From the NCBI RefSeq assembly GCF_000184705.1, contig NC_014831.1:2170001-2234000 (forward strand): a DNA stretch of 64,000 nucleotides. The letters run 5' to 3'. The position numbers were made by a program, and so were the translations under genes. Below the pieces are notes generated by a model. The model made no database searches. It saw nothing but the letters and a program-made list of their open reading frames with translations, and was not told the DNA's origin. Source of the DNA: Thermaerobacter marianensis DSM 12885. GTDB taxonomy: Bacteria; Bacillota; Sulfobacillia; Thermaerobacterales; Thermaerobacteraceae. Below, piece by piece: positions 9,590-18,425 of the stretch (position 1 is the first letter of the stretch; each line of letters starts with the position of its first letter).

Positions 9590-10581
9590 GCCGTCCCCCC
9601 TCCCGCTGCCCCGCCCGCTGCCGGCGGCGCGGCCGACCCACGCCGTCCGGGGGTCTCCGCCGCGGACGGCGCCGGCTCAAGCCCATACCATGCCATCACC
9701 TGCCGCAGCCGCTCCTGGTTCGCCGGCGACGGCTCGCAGAGGGGCGGCCGGTACGCGGGGTGGATCCGGCCCAGCTGGCCCAGCACCCACTTCACCGGCC
9801 CGGGGTTCGTCTCCCAAAAGAGCGCCTCGTTCATCGGCAGCAGGTAATAGTGCAGATCCACCGCTTCCCGCCAGCGGCCGGCGGCCACGTGGTCGTAGAG
9901 GGCCGCCACCTCCCGAGGCAACACGTTGCCCGTGGCGCTGAAGTGCCCCACCCCGCCCACGGCCAGCATCGGGTAGCAGAGCAGCTCGATGCCCGAGTAC
10001 ACGTGGAAGTCCCGTCCGCAGGCGTGAAGCACCCTGGAGACCTGCTCGAAGTCCTTGTTGGACTCCTTCACCCCGATGATGTTGGGGCAGTCGCGGCGCA
10101 ACCGAGCCATGGTGGCCGGCTCCAGGTTCACCGCCGTCCGGCCGGGGATGTTGTAGAGGATCAGCGGCAGGTCGACGGCCTCGGCCAGCTGCCGGAAGTA
10201 GCGGTAGAGCCCCTCCTGGGACGGGCGGTTGTAGTAGGGGACGATCACCAGGGCCGCGTCGGCGCCCAGCTTCTCGGCAAATCGCGTCAGCCGCAGGGTC
10301 TCGTCCAGGTTGTTGGTACCGGTCCCGGGGACGAAGGGCACCCGGCCCCGGATGGCGCGGGCGGCCAGCTCCATCACCTGCTCCCGTTCCTCTAGGGACA
10401 GGGCGCTGGGCTCGCCGGTGGTGCCGGTCACCGAGATGCCGTGGCTGCCGCTGTCGATCTGCCACTCGATGAGCTCGACTAGGACCTTCTCATCGATCGC
10501 CCCATCGGGGCGGAAGGGGGTCACCAGGGGGACGATGGACCCCTTGAGCCGCGTCACGTCCCGCGGCGCCGCACTGGCCAT
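9586..10581 (-). CDS. Dihydrodipicolinate synthase/N-acetylneuraminate lyase family aldolase
   Basis: A 331-residue class I aldolase barrel. GTTGEPS carries the Thr pair of the family, ILYNIPGRT the catalytic Tyr, and IIGVKESNKD the Schiff-base Lys. True DapA makes dihydrodipicolinate for lysine and spores, but this gene is the second of the hpa operon and overlaps hpaG by 4 bp. I infer a role on a 4-hydroxyphenylacetate pathway intermediate, most simply as the 4-hydroxy-2-oxoheptanedioate aldolase step normally done by the unrelated class II enzyme HpaI. ATG 10581 follows GGGGAGG at 8 bases and lies 28 bp inside the end of the GntR gene. The last 20 residues are low complexity. Confidence 0.8.
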   Translation of the reverse strand: MASAAPRDVTRLKGSIVPLVTPFRPDGAIDEKVLVELIEWQIDSGSHGISVTGTTGEPSALSLEEREQVMELAARAIRGRVPFVPGTGTNNLDETLRLTRFAEKLGADAALVIVPYYNRPSQEGLYRYFRQLAEAVDLPLILYNIPGRTAVNLEPATMARLRRDCPNIIGVKESNKDFEQVSRVLHACGRDFHVYSGIELLCYPMLAVGGVGHFSATGNVLPREVAALYDHVAAGRWREAVDLHYYLLPMNEALFWETNPGPVKWVLGQLGRIHPAYRPPLCEPSPANQERLRQVMAWYGLEPAPSAAETPGRRGSAAPPAAGGAAGGGTA

Positions 10582-11264
10582 GCCGTCGGCCTCCCCTCTT
10601 CGACGGTGCGGGTCCGGTAGGCGGCGACGGTGCGGAGCTTGTGCTGGCGGGCAAAGGCTTCGATGGTACCGGGTTCCGCCCCCGTTCGAATCAAATCCAG
10701 CAGCTGGCGGTGCTCGGCTATGGACTCCCAACCCCGGTGGGGCACGTAGCGGAAGATCGTGCTGCGGATGCGGTCCAGCCGGTCCCACGTCTGATGGAGG
10801 AGCTCGGTGAGGTAGGGGTTGGGACAACCGGCGTAGATGGCAAAGTGGAACTGGCGGTTGAGCCGGCTGAAGGCCATGACGTCGACGTGCTCCAGGGCCC
10901 GGGCCATGGCTTGGTTGATGGCCTCCAGGTGGTCGAGGTCTGCCGGCGTCAGGTGCGGCGCCGCCGCGGCCGAAGCGGCCCCTTCCAGGACCGCCAGCAC
11001 CTCCATCAGGTGCTCCCACTGGTCGGGGTCGGCGGGCGCCACCTCGGCGCCGGCATGGGCCCGGTAGACCACCCACCCCTCGGCCTCCAGGCGGCGGATG
11101 GCCTCGCGAACGGGTACGGGGCTGACCCCCAGCTCCCGGGCCAGGGTGTCGATCACCAGCCGGTATCCGGGACCGTAGGTCCCATCCAGGATCCGCCGGC
11201 GGATGGCCTGATAGGCCAGTTCCTGCTTGCTGGTCAAGGCCAGCCCCCCTGCGCGACGAACCAC
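10554..11264 (-). CDS. GntR family (FCD subfamily) transcriptional regulator
   Basis: Residues about 10-75 form a winged helix-turn-helix (AYQAIRRRILDG through VREAIRRLEAEG). The rest is an all-helical FCD ligand domain in which RLNRQFHFAIY and SIAEHRQLLDLI supply the usual metal/acid-binding polar residues. First gene of the hpa operon, so it probably controls the operon and itself in response to an aromatic or keto acid. The start is ambiguous: GTG 11264 gives 236 residues, while an inner TTG a few codons later has a G-rich site. The palindromes at 11377 and 11472 are candidate operators. Confidence 0.88.
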   Translation of the reverse strand: MVRRAGGLALTSKQELAYQAIRRRILDGTYGPGYRLVIDTLARELGVSPVPVREAIRRLEAEGWVVYRAHAGAEVAPADPDQWEHLMEVLAVLEGAASAAAAPHLTPADLDHLEAINQAMARALEHVDVMAFSRLNRQFHFAIYAGCPNPYLTELLHQTWDRLDRIRSTIFRYVPHRGWESIAEHRQLLDLIRTGAEPGTIEAFARQHKLRTVAAYRTRTVEEGRPTAWPVRRRGT

Positions 11265-11376
11265 TCCGTGGCATCGAGCCCCCGGGAGCCCTTTGAAACG
11301 TCCGGCCGCGACATCAGAGGCGACACCGGGCGCCGGTGGAGGTTGAGGCTCGTTAAGGGGGTTGTGCCTATTTGAA

Positions 11377-11406
11377 ATCCTATAGGATCCGATTGCGGAC
11401 GGCCAA
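11377..11406 (-). promoter_or_regulatory. Candidate hpa operon promoter with overlapping palindromic operator
   Basis: On the minus strand TTGGCC (11406-11401) and TATAGG (11384-11379) are separated by 16 bases and point at the GntR gene. The -10 lies inside a perfect 12-bp palindrome, ATCCTATAGGAT (11377-11388), placed where a repressor would block polymerase. Binding by the adjacent GntR protein is inference. Confidence 0.5.
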
Positions 11407-11471
11407 GGCCGGTCACGCGAGCTAAACGGCGAAACGAGGGCGGTGAGCAGGTCAACTCGGCCTGATTTCGT

Positions 11472-11483
11472 ATCCTATGGAAT
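11472..11483. promoter_or_regulatory. Second copy of the ATCCTAT operator-like motif
   Basis: ATCCTATGGAAT matches the palindrome at 11377 in 10 of 12 bases and lies exactly 95 bp from it, close to nine DNA turns, so two bound dimers would sit on the same face. The surrounding bases are AT-rich compared with the window. Confidence 0.4.
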
Positions 11484-11666
11484 ATTTTCGCTGGATTTTG
11501 TCTCATGTTCGCCGAAGAAAGGTGACGCCGCCGTGACCAATCCCGCTCCCCCGCAGCCTACGCTGAGATTGAAGAGGACGCGAGACCTGAACCGGCTTAC
11601 GGCGGCGCGAGATCCCGATCGAGGCCTGGGACCTTCCGGCGCACCAGCCCGTGAGGGGGACCGAGC

Positions 11667-12136
11667 ATGGTGGCCCGTGGCAGCGGCCGCACCCCACCCC
11701 GGCATCCCGCCGGATCCCGTCAGGCCCCCGTCCTCCAGTCCTGGGCACCCTGGCTCCTCATGGCGGTGGTCGTCCTCGTCGTCCTGTTACTCTCAACCTG
11801 TTCCACCCTCTCCGGCTCGCCGGTCTCCCCGGAGCCACCCGTTGCCCGCCAGCCTTCGTCCTGCCTGGAACAGAGAGCACCTATGACCCCCGCCGGCGTC
11901 TGGAGCGCCAACGATGCCTTACCGTCGAGGATGCCCGCGGCCCCCTCGCCGCCCAACCCGTCCAGGCCCAGGAGGGCGCCCCCGGTTGGGGGGACTTGGA
12001 GGCCACCCTGGCCTTCGACCGGCCGCCCCAAGGCCGCCAGGGCTGGGTGACCTTCGTCGAACCCGGCGCCGCTGACGGCCGTCCCCTGCATACCCTCAAG
12101 GTCCCGATCTGCTTCCCCCAGGGACCGGAGTCGTGA
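11667..12136 (+). pseudogene. Frameshifted membrane-anchored Gmad2-like protein
   Basis: ATG 11667 has a good GAGGGGG site 8 bases upstream. The first frame encodes a hydrophobic anchor (residues about 28-45) and reaches AGVWSANDAL. The match then moves to another frame near 11925, continuing LTVEDARG, then APGWGDLEATLAFD and a closing block ending HTLKVPICF, with stop at 12134-12136. This order and spacing fit the Gmad2 immunoglobulin-like domain found in spore germination and related surface proteins. A single frameshift (mutation, sequencing error, or less likely a programmed event) would explain it. The gene is alone between the hpa promoter and an NTF2-like gene. Confidence 0.5.
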
Positions 12137-12365
12137 TCCAGGCATCCGGGACTGGGCGGACCCGCGCCGCCTCCGGCGGTCCGTTTCCCCCCGATCGGTC
12201 CCGGTTCACCTGAGGGCGTGTTCCGGTCCCACCGGCCGCCCGTTCCCGGCCGAACCCGGCAGGAATGGATACCCGTGCGGCAAATCCTCCCACAACACGG
12301 GCCGGTCAAGCCGTGCGCGCGGCAGGGGGCGAAGCAAGGAAGGAAGGCCGAAAGGGGGATGCGCC
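12137..12365. other. Short intergenic region before the NTF2-like gene
   Basis: 229 bp with no convincing coding frame. Its last bases carry the ribosome site GGGGG used by the gene at 12366. Confidence 0.4.
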
Positions 12366-12725
12366 GTGGCGGCGGACGATCTCCGATCCAAAGCTTACCT
12401 CTACTACCAGCGGGTTGATGCCGGCGATTTAGAAGGGCTTCTGGCTCTCTTCCACCCCGAGGTCGTCTACGAGCGGGGCGGCCGCCCGCCCATTCACGGG
12501 CTGGACGCGCTGCGGCAGTTCTACATCGGGGAACGCATCGTCCGGGAGGGCCGGCACGAACTGGAGAGGGTGCTGGTCGAAGGGCCCCACGTCGCCGTCC
12601 GCGGCCGTTTCCGCGGCGTGCTCAAGAGCGGCGAGCCCGTGGACGTGCGGTTCGCCGACTTCCACCATTTCCGGGACGGCTTGATCTGGCGGCGGTATAG
12701 CTACTTTATGGACCGGTTCGTGTGA
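12366..12725 (+). CDS. SnoaL/NTF2-like fold protein
   Basis: A 119-residue single-domain protein with the NTF2-like pattern: an N-terminal helix ending YYQRVDAGDLEGLLALFHPEVVY, then alternating strands ending FHHFRDGLIWRRYSYFMDRFV. The family includes small isomerases, polyketide cyclases and non-enzymatic ligand binders, so no reaction can be assigned. GTG 12366 has GGGGG seven bases upstream. It stands alone and converges on the helicase-nuclease gene. Confidence 0.75.
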   Translation: MAADDLRSKAYLYYQRVDAGDLEGLLALFHPEVVYERGGRPPIHGLDALRQFYIGERIVREGRHELERVLVEGPHVAVRGRFRGVLKSGEPVDVRFADFHHFRDGLIWRRYSYFMDRFV

Positions 12726-12748
12726 GGGTGACGGCGTCCAACGCAACC

Positions 12749-12782
12749 CCGTCCTCCACCGGTATGCACCCGAGGAGGACGG
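12749..12782. terminator. Candidate bidirectional terminator hairpin
   Basis: CCGTCCTCC (12749-12757) and GGAGGACGG (12774-12782) are a perfect 9-bp inverted repeat between two convergent genes. There is no T-run and the loop is 16 bases, so termination strength is doubtful. Confidence 0.35.
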
Positions 12783-12860
12783 CGACGCAGGTCAGAGCCA
12801 CCCCAGAGGGGCCGGCGGCAACAGCCCACCCCTCGTTCTACAACAGCGCCCATATTGGGT

Positions 12861-15800
12861 TTAGAGAGCCGCCGTCCACCGGCACGTGGGAAACCGGCTG
12901 CACCCCCAGAACGCCGTCCCCTGGCGCCGCCACCGAAGGTCGCGGTATCCCTCCCCACAATCGGGACAGGGAAGGTGCAACCGCTCCAATACCCCCCGCA
13001 GTCGATTCCGTGGGATGTTCTGCTTTCCGTTGCAACGAGCGTCTGCACATCGGAAGAAGGGCCCATACCGCCCTATCCGGAGGGTCATTGGATTCCCACA
13101 CATCGGACAATGCGCCAGTCCCAGGGCCTCAGCCAGTGCCCGGGTAATGGTGTCGCGTTCTACCCTTGCCGCCTGTTCCCGAAGATGCCTCTCGATACCA
13201 ACGAATTCATAAAGCTGTGCGGCGACGGCTTGCGATGGGATGCGAAACATGATCTCGGACGTTCCGTTGTGGGAAAGAATATTCAGGCTGCCAGTCCATA
13301 CAATTTCATTGTCAATGATCGCAAGCTTTTCGTGTGTTTTTGACACGGTGACCCATTGGACACCCTCATCCTTCATCTGGTTCATCATCGAGACAATGGA
13401 TTCATTATCCTGATGACGGGATACAATGGTCACTTTGACTCCACGGTGTAGCGCCTCCAGCAGGCAACCCATCATATTGGTGAGACGATGTTCGTGGACG
13501 AAGGGGCTGCATATGACCATGCGATCCCGCGCCCGAAAGACATCGGCCATAAACGCGTCGTAAAAGGTGGCATGGTTGTACAGCGCACTTCCATTTACAG
13601 ATGCCAATTCCTTCGACCGATCTACCCGTCGAAACAGCCACGCCAAAACAGTAAGGTTCGACTTATCGAAAAACTGGGCGCCATCGACAACTTCTCCGTT
13701 CTTTTGAACGAATCGGAGAGCCTCCCAAAGTGAATCCTCAGACCGACCTTGAGACTCCATGTAACTCAGGTCTGCCAGGAAGATCAGCTTATCCCTGGCA
13801 CGGGAGCAAGCCACATTGATGAGACGTGTCGCGTCACCAGGATAGGCGCCTCTCAATAGCTTGCCCATCTTGGCCGGCCTTGCATCGGTAAGGTCGAAGA
13901 TGATGACGTCACGCTCAGAACCCTGAAAGCGGTGAACCGTAGCCACCTGAACCCGCTGTGCCGGGAGGCCGAGTTCATCCCGCAGCGCCTGCAGCAAACG
14001 CACCTGGGCTCTGTACGGGGCCACGACACCAATCGAATCAACGCCGTTCTCAAGGAACTCCTTAACCATCGCCATGGCAAGGACGGCATCGTACAAATTG
14101 TACCGTGAATATCCATTGTTGACCTTGGCACACCAGGGATGTAATCCGCTGGTGTCGACGATACAGAGAGCTTGACCGGAACCCGGCGCAACTCCCGTAA
14201 TCGCCTTCAGGGGGGTGATGTCGGCATGGTGCTGAAGTGGATTGCCGTCTCGGCTATACACTAGGACGTTGACCAGCTCGCCGATTTGGGGATGCATTCG
14301 GTACTGTTTCCTTAGAGTCGCCAGGCGGGGATCGCCCTGGCGAACCGTGCCGTTTTCATCGATTATTCCAGCGGTGGTGAAGATATCCTGTCGAAGCCAT
14401 TGGTAAGCCAAAGGATAACGGCCGTTGTCATTGGCGTGCGAGATTGGCGGCAGCTGGCGGAAGTCTCCGGCCACCACCACCCTCCTGCGCCCGAGGCCAG
14501 CACAGAACCATATGTACGGTACGGGGATCATACTCGCCTCGTCGATGACGATGGTCTCGTAGGAGTCCTTGTAGAGCTTGTCCGTCAGCACCACCTTCGA
14601 TAGGGTGGCGCCTACGATCTGAGCCTCGGCGAGCACCTGGTCTTCAATCGATGCGATGATCGCCTCAATTTCCTGTAATCGCCGTTCCATCCGTGCCTTC
14701 TCGTTGGTAAGCCACTTCCACCGTTCCTGTACCTGTTCGTCCGGCGTGGATAGGGTTTTCGTCGCCCTGGCCAGCCTCGCCTCGAGTTGCAAGAGCTCAC
14801 GCTCCACTGTATCGAGGGCTGTGGCCATCTCACCTCGCCGGCGCTCCGCTTCCGCCAGTTGACTGGTGGTGTCTTCCCAGTTCGCCGTTGTGGTCGCGAT
14901 CTGGTGGCGGATCGCCTGGAGGTCGATCCCCTTCCACCACCGCACCAGCGGGTGCATTCGTTCACCCTGAACCAGACGGTCCTGCAGGTCGTGGAGATTC
15001 CGCTGCAGAGATTCCGAGTGGTGCCGAAGTTCTACGATCCGGGTTGAGAGGGCCTGCACCTCAGCCTTGATCTTGCTCACACGGCCTTGTGCCTCACGGC
15101 GAGCCTCGAGCATCCTGATCATCGGCTCCAATCGCCCGATCTCGGCGGCGATCTGGTTTAGAGACGCCTGCGGGACAGCCTGTTCCTCTTTGAGGGGTCG
15201 GGCCTTGCGCTCGACGATCGCTGTTAAGGTCACATCGTGGAGGACCGGGTCGTTGGAGTGGGGAACACCGACCCGGACGATGCGGCCTTCTTCCCGGTCT
15301 TGGGGCGGCAAGGTGCGCAATAGGGCGGTCAGCACTGCGTCGACGGCAGCATTGGTATGCGACGTGACGAGGAGACGCCCCTCCCGCTCCATCAGGGCCT
15401 GGATCAGGGCAGCCAGCGTACGGGTCTTGCCGGTACCGGGCGGGCCCCAGATAAACGTCACAGGGCGGTCCATGGCGCGGTGCACGGCGACCTGCTGCTC
15501 TTCGTTGAGGGCGACACCTGGTGACCCCTTGTGGACTTCAGCTCCATTTTCCACCGAGGCAGGGCCGGATGTACCCTTGCCAAGGGACGGTCCTGACATC
15601 CCCAGAGAACCTAACCCGTCCCCGGCGTCTCCGGGTTCGAATACCTCGGCGATCAGGGGGAGGGAGAGCCGTGAAGGATTTTCCAGGCACTCCTCTAGGC
15701 GTGTCCTCAAGGCTTCAAGGATGTAGGTGGGGCTGACGAACAAACGCGCAGCGGGCACCGTCGGCCCTAAATCGCCGGGCACGGCAATCCGGATCGCACC

Positions 15801-16064
15801 CTCCACCAACGACAGGATCGTCGCCGGGTGCGTGTCGTCTCCGACCTTGAGTTGTGCCGGTGAGTCACTCGGTATGTCGACCTCGGCACCGTCGATCGCG
15901 AAGTCATAGATGTATTGCCCCACGATCTGACTCAGCCGCCTGCCGTCGAGCAACCGATACCCCTGCGCTCCGCCCGACTCCTTGGTTGCTTCGATCTCTT
16001 CGGCGACCGCCTGAATGAGAAGCTGGGTCGTCTTGTTGAAGTCGAACAAGTGCACCACCTGCAT
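12861..16064 (-). CDS. SF1 (UPF1/SMUBP2-like) helicase fused to PLD nuclease motif and zinc ribbons; Mokosh type II-like defence protein
   Basis: A 1067-residue multidomain protein. A superfamily 1 helicase of the COG1112 type has Walker A GPPGTGKT near 206, a long coiled insert about 280-480, motif II VIDEASMIP near 505, QYRMHP near 584, and late motifs VHRFQGSE (about 710) and ACSRARDKL (about 750). Then comes one phospholipase-D nuclease motif, H-x-K-x4-D-x6-GS-x-N, near 908. Two topoisomerase-like zinc ribbons follow (CPMCG...C about 978; CPDCG...C about 1030). Helicase plus PLD in a single chain is the plan of the type II Mokosh anti-phage system as I recall it; the zinc ribbons add a nucleic-acid clamp. 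Codon use is visibly less GC-rich than the neighbours, suggesting transfer. The ATG lacks a clear ribosome site. Function is inferred, not shown. Confidence 0.85.
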   Translation of the reverse strand: MQVVHLFDFNKTTQLLIQAVAEEIEATKESGGAQGYRLLDGRRLSQIVGQYIYDFAIDGAEVDIPSDSPAQLKVGDDTHPATILSLVEGAIRIAVPGDLGPTVPAARLFVSPTYILEALRTRLEECLENPSRLSLPLIAEVFEPGDAGDGLGSLGMSGPSLGKGTSGPASVENGAEVHKGSPGVALNEEQQVAVHRAMDRPVTFIWGPPGTGKTRTLAALIQALMEREGRLLVTSHTNAAVDAVLTALLRTLPPQDREEGRIVRVGVPHSNDPVLHDVTLTAIVERKARPLKEEQAVPQASLNQIAAEIGRLEPMIRMLEARREAQGRVSKIKAEVQALSTRIVELRHHSESLQRNLHDLQDRLVQGERMHPLVRWWKGIDLQAIRHQIATTTANWEDTTSQLAEAERRRGEMATALDTVERELLQLEARLARATKTLSTPDEQVQERWKWLTNEKARMERRLQEIEAIIASIEDQVLAEAQIVGATLSKVVLTDKLYKDSYETIVIDEASMIPVPYIWFCAGLGRRRVVVAGDFRQLPPISHANDNGRYPLAYQWLRQDIFTTAGIIDENGTVRQGDPRLATLRKQYRMHPQIGELVNVLVYSRDGNPLQHHADITPLKAITGVAPGSGQALCIVDTSGLHPWCAKVNNGYSRYNLYDAVLAMAMVKEFLENGVDSIGVVAPYRAQVRLLQALRDELGLPAQRVQVATVHRFQGSERDVIIFDLTDARPAKMGKLLRGAYPGDATRLINVACSRARDKLIFLADLSYMESQGRSEDSLWEALRFVQKNGEVVDGAQFFDKSNLTVLAWLFRRVDRSKELASVNGSALYNHATFYDAFMADVFRARDRMVICSPFVHEHRLTNMMGCLLEALHRGVKVTIVSRHQDNESIVSMMNQMKDEGVQWVTVSKTHEKLAIIDNEIVWTGSLNILSHNGTSEIMFRIPSQAVAAQLYEFVGIERHLREQAARVERDTITRALAEALGLAHCPMCGNPMTLRIGRYGPFFRCADARCNGKQNIPRNRLRGVLERLHLPCPDCGEGYRDLRWRRQGTAFWGCSRFPTCRWTAAL

Positions 16065-16248
16065 CGGTGTTGGGGTAGCACCGTCAATCGGGCCACCTGG
16101 CTGGGCAGTAGGAAGAGTTTGACCCCGTGACGGCGAATGTACCGGTAATCAACTCCATCCTACTGGTTGGCGACAATTCGTGGGAAGGGTGCAGGTGTTC
16201 GCAGGTTCCAGCACCTTCAACCGGATTCGCCATGGGGAGGAGCCCGCC

Positions 16249-17832
16249 GTGGATTGGACCGAATACCAGCGCTACGACGGCCTTGGCCTGGCCGAGCTGG
16301 TCCGCACCCGCCAAGTCAAGGCGGTGGAAGTCGCCGAAGCGGCGATCCGGCGCATCGAGACGGTCAATTCGACCTTGAACGCCGTGGTGGTGCCCCTCTT
16401 CGAGCAGGGGCTGGAGGCCGCCCGGGCCGTCGACGACCGCCTCGCCACCGTAAGCGGTCCCCGCCATCCCTGGGAGCCAGGCCAGGCTGACGCCTCTGCC
16501 GCCGGTGCCGCCGAGTCCGGGGGGCTGGGACCCTTTGCCGGCGTGCCCTTCCTGGTCAAGGACCTGGGCGAGGCCCTGGCCGGGGCGCCCCTGACCCACG
16601 GCTCGCGGGCCTATGCCGGGTTCGTCCCCGACTACGACGCCGAGACCGTGCGACGGTACAAGGCGGCGGGGCTCGTCATCCTGGGCAAGACCAACACTCC
16701 GGAGCTGGGCCTGGTGGCCTTCACCGAGCCCGAGCTCTACGGCCCGTGCCGCAATCCTTGGGACCTCTCCCGCACCCCGGGCGGGTCCAGCGGCGGGTCG
16801 GCGGCAGCGGTGGCGGCGGGCATGGTACCGCTGGCCTCCGGCGGCGACGGCGGCGGCTCGCTGCGCATCCCCGCCTCCCACTGCGGCCTCTTCGGCTTCA
16901 AGGCCAGCCGCGGCCGCACCCCCACCGGGCCCGACTTCGGCCAGATGTGGCACGGCGCCGCGGTCTACGGGGTCCTCACCCGCTCGGTACGGGACAGCGC
17001 CGCCATCTTGGACCTGCTGGCCGCGCCGGAGCCTGGGGCGCCCTACGTCGTCGCCCCGCCCCGCCGTTCCTACCTGGACGAACTCGGCCAGGACCCCGAG
17101 CCCCTTCGCATCGCCATGGACACCCGCTCGCCCATCGGCCGCCCCGTGGATCCGGAGTGCATCCATGCGGTGGAACGGGCCGCCCGCCTCTTGGAAGAAC
17201 TCGGCCACCACGTGGAGGAGGCCCGGCCGGCGATCGACGGCCTGGCCCTGGCCCGGAGCTACCTCACCATGTACTGCGGCGTGGTGGCGGCGGAGGTCCG
17301 GCGGGTGCGGGAGCTGCGGGGTCCGGAGGCCGTTAAGCGGCTGGAGCCGGCCACCCGCATGCTGGGCCTGCTCGGGGAGACCATCAGCGCCGGGGAGTTC
17401 AGCCGGGCGCTGGAGCAGTGGGACCAGGCCGCCCGGGCCCTGGGCCGGTTCTTCCAGCGGTGGGACCTGTACATGACACCGACGGTGGCGCGGCCGCCCG
17501 TCACCATCGGGGAACTGAAGCCGTCGCCGGCCCAGGAGCGGTTGATGAAGGTGCTGAACTCCCTGGGCCCCCTGGGCTCGGGCCGGATCTACCGGGCCGC
17601 CGGCATCCTGGAGAAGGTGGCCCTGGACAACCTGGCCGCCACGCCCTTCACCCAGCTGGCCAACCTGGCCGGGGTCCCCGCCATGTCGGTGCCCCTGCAC
17701 TGGACGGCGCAGGGCCTTCCCATCGGGGTCCAGTTCATGGCGCCCTTCGGCGGGGAAGACGTGCTCTTCCGTCTGGCCGGCCAGCTGGAACGGGCGGCGC
17801 CGTGGTTCGACCGGCGGCCGGCGGTGGGATGA
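16249..17832 (+). CDS. Amidase (amidase signature family)
   Basis: A 527-residue hydrolase with the Ser-cisSer-Lys triad: Lys in PFLVKDLGE, cis-Ser in [16 protein letters not shown], and the nucleophilic Ser in [13 protein letters not shown]. It hydrolyses a carboxamide to acid and ammonia; the substrate cannot be told from sequence, and no GatB or GatC partner is adjacent, so a tRNA amidotransferase subunit is unlikely. GTG 16249 is preceded by GGGGAGG at 8 bases and is preferred over the upstream start at 16180. It diverges from the helicase gene. Confidence 0.9.
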   Translation: MDWTEYQRYDGLGLAELVRTRQVKAVEVAEAAIRRIETVNSTLNAVVVPLFEQGLEAARAVDDRLATVSGPRHPWEPGQADASAAGAAESGGLGPFAGVPFLVKDLGEALAGAPLTHGSRAYAGFVPDYDAETVRRYKAAGLVILGKTNTPELGLVAFTEPELYGPCRNPWDLSRTPGGSSGGSAAAVAAGMVPLASGGDGGGSLRIPASHCGLFGFKASRGRTPTGPDFGQMWHGAAVYGVLTRSVRDSAAILDLLAAPEPGAPYVVAPPRRSYLDELGQDPEPLRIAMDTRSPIGRPVDPECIHAVERAARLLEELGHHVEEARPAIDGLALARSYLTMYCGVVAAEVRRVRELRGPEAVKRLEPATRMLGLLGETISAGEFSRALEQWDQAARALGRFFQRWDLYMTPTVARPPVTIGELKPSPAQERLMKVLNSLGPLGSGRIYRAAGILEKVALDNLAATPFTQLANLAGVPAMSVPLHWTAQGLPIGVQFMAPFGGEDVLFRLAGQLERAAPWFDRRPAVG

Positions 17833-18425
17833 TCCCCCTGCAGGCCGGTGGTTGGGCGCAGAAGCCCGCTCGTCCGGCACCCTGCTATGCTTGCGCCTCG
17901 TCCCGCGCCTTCCTCGGACCCCTTCGTCGCCGCAGGCGGCCCCTCGATGCATGGCAGCGGCGACTGCGGGCGCCTGGTGGCTGGCCTGGCAGCGGCCAGC
18001 AGGACCAGCGGCGATACGACAAGACCCGCTCCGATGTAGGCCGGCGTGTAGTACGGCAAGGCCTCTGTTCGAAGGACACCGAGCCACTCCTGACCGTTGA
18101 AGAGGTCCAGATGGGCCAGGTAGGTGAGGTAAGCGCCGCCCAGAATCACTACGCGCTCCATCACCGAGGCCACCACGTCCAGGGCGGCCACCTTGGGCCA
18201 CGGGTACGCAGCCTTGATGCGACGGCTGACCCAGCCGACGAACAGCCCGCCCACTGCGTACGGGATGGTGCTCATGAGCACCCCGCTCATCCACGCCGCA
18301 GCGGGAGGCCACGGTGCGTTGTGCCAGGCGCTGAAGTCGGTCTGGCCGTGCAGGAGCATGGCGAACAGGATGACCAGCCCCAGGACCTGGGGCGTCAACA
18401 CGTACGCCGCTCCGGTCACTACCAC
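17589..18425 (-). CDS. Putative membrane protein whose 3' end runs antisense into the amidase gene
   Basis: The first 150-160 of 278 residues hold about four membrane segments (for example LGLVILFAMLLHG, AVGGLFVGWVSRRI, VVILGGAYLTYLAHL, YIGAGLVVSPLVLLAAA) and look like a real unrecognised protein. The remainder is low in hydrophobicity, Arg/Ser/Pro-rich, and lies opposite the last 244 bp of the amidase gene. That tail may be read-through after a lost stop or a frameshift. GTG 18425 has no clear ribosome site. Two more small membrane proteins follow upstream on the same strand. Confidence 0.55.
   Translation of the reverse strand: MVVTGAAYVLTPQVLGLVILFAMLLHGQTDFSAWHNAPWPPAAAWMSGVLMSTIPYAVGGLFVGWVSRRIKAAYPWPKVAALDVVASVMERVVILGGAYLTYLAHLDLFNGQEWLGVLRTEALPYYTPAYIGAGLVVSPLVLLAAARPATRRPQSPLPCIEGPPAATKGSEEGAGRGASIAGCRTSGLLRPTTGLQGDHPTAGRRSNHGAARSSWPARRKSTSSPPKGAMNWTPMGRPCAVQCRGTDMAGTPARLASWVKGVAARLSRATFSRMPAAR

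Noticed and set aside
6818-9847. A 1009-codon open plus-strand frame
   Set aside because: It is opposite hpaE, hpaG and part of the aldolase gene, whose motifs are intact; its translation is Arg/Pro/His-rich and matches nothing. High GC keeps antisense frames open.
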